From Clostridiaceae bacterium (GTDB lineage: Bacteria > Bacillota > Clostridia > Oscillospirales > Acutalibacteraceae), in contig JAEDLK010000053.1 of the NCBI GenBank assembly GCA_016295355.1, positions 1 through 5,802 on the forward strand: a stretch of DNA of 5,802 bases, in the 5' to 3' direction. How positions within the stretch are numbered: the stretch's first letter is position 1; every line of letters begins with the position of its first letter. The notes under the pieces are model-generated. The model was not told the DNA's origin. It did not search any database and saw only the letters and a program-made list of their open reading frames with translations. The position numbers were made by a program, and so were the translations under genes. Of the stretch, positions 5,654-5,802 are shown in pieces.

Positions 5654-5802
5654 GTGCGACTGATTGAGTTATTACCGGAACTTTGTGGACAACAGGATAA
5701 TCCGAATGTCACCGCTATTACCTGCGATTCCAGGGCTGTTGCGCCCGGAACGGTGTTCTTCTGTTTGAAGGGTGCTCTGTTTGATGGGCATACCTTTGCC
5801 GC
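5654..5802 (+). CDS. murE: UDP-N-acetylmuramyl-tripeptide synthetase MurE, N-terminal part (cut by window edge)
   Basis: Only the first 49 codons and two bases are present. MurE is a cytoplasmic ATP-dependent ligase that adds the third amino acid (meso-diaminopimelate or lysine) to UDP-MurNAc-L-Ala-D-Glu. The N-terminus begins MRLIELLPEL and contains the Mur ligase uridine-binding signature D25-S26-R27 followed by V29, P31-G32, F35-F36, G40 and D44-G45-H46. The start is GTG at 5654, with AGAGGGG (5641-5647) 6 nt upstream, and it follows the PBP stop by 20 nt, which suggests cotranscription. MurF shares this signature, but the position after the class B PBP and the N-terminal sequence favour MurE. 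The substrate cannot be told because the specificity motif lies beyond the window. Confidence 0.88.
   Translation, partial: MRLIELLPELCGQQDNPNVTAITCDSRAVAPGTVFFCLKGALFDGHTFA

Overview
The window is the start of a division and cell wall (dcw) cluster from a low-to-middling G+C Firmicute. It most resembles a Clostridia member of the Oscillospirales/Ruminococcaceae type. Three things support this: the gene order mraZ-rsmH-ftsL-PBP-murE, a class B penicillin-binding protein with C-terminal PASTA domains, and strong AGGAGG-like ribosome binding sites. The genus cannot be fixed from the sequence alone.

Layout. Bases 1-168 hold no gene I can support, but they carry several inverted repeats that can form mutually exclusive folds. 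A DegV-family (FakB-like) fatty-acid-binding protein lies on the minus strand at 169-1032, with its own promoter. A 348-base divergent gap (1033-1380) follows. It contains the degV promoter, AT-rich dyads, a good sigma-A-type promoter for the dcw operon, and a phased set of four boxes that look like MraZ operators. The plus strand then runs through mraZ (1381-1806), rsmH (1818-2744), an FtsL-like septum protein (2782-3258), a two-PASTA class B PBP (3375-5633) and the first 49 codons of murE (5654 to the window edge).

How the genes work together. MraZ is the cluster's own regulator. RsmH methylates 16S rRNA. FtsL and the class B PBP are expected membrane partners at the division septum. MurE makes the peptidoglycan precursor whose final product the PBP cross-links. 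The short gaps (11, 37 and 20 nt) favour one transcript. The exception is the 116-nt gap before the PBP gene, which holds a strong hairpin and promoter-like elements and may let the PBP and murE genes be expressed partly on their own.

Nothing here is a wholly new system. The points most worth checking are the phased operator array before mraZ, a cysteine pair in the PBP spaced as in the sporulation PBP SpoVD, the regulatory-looking gap before the PBP gene, and the structured segment at the left edge.
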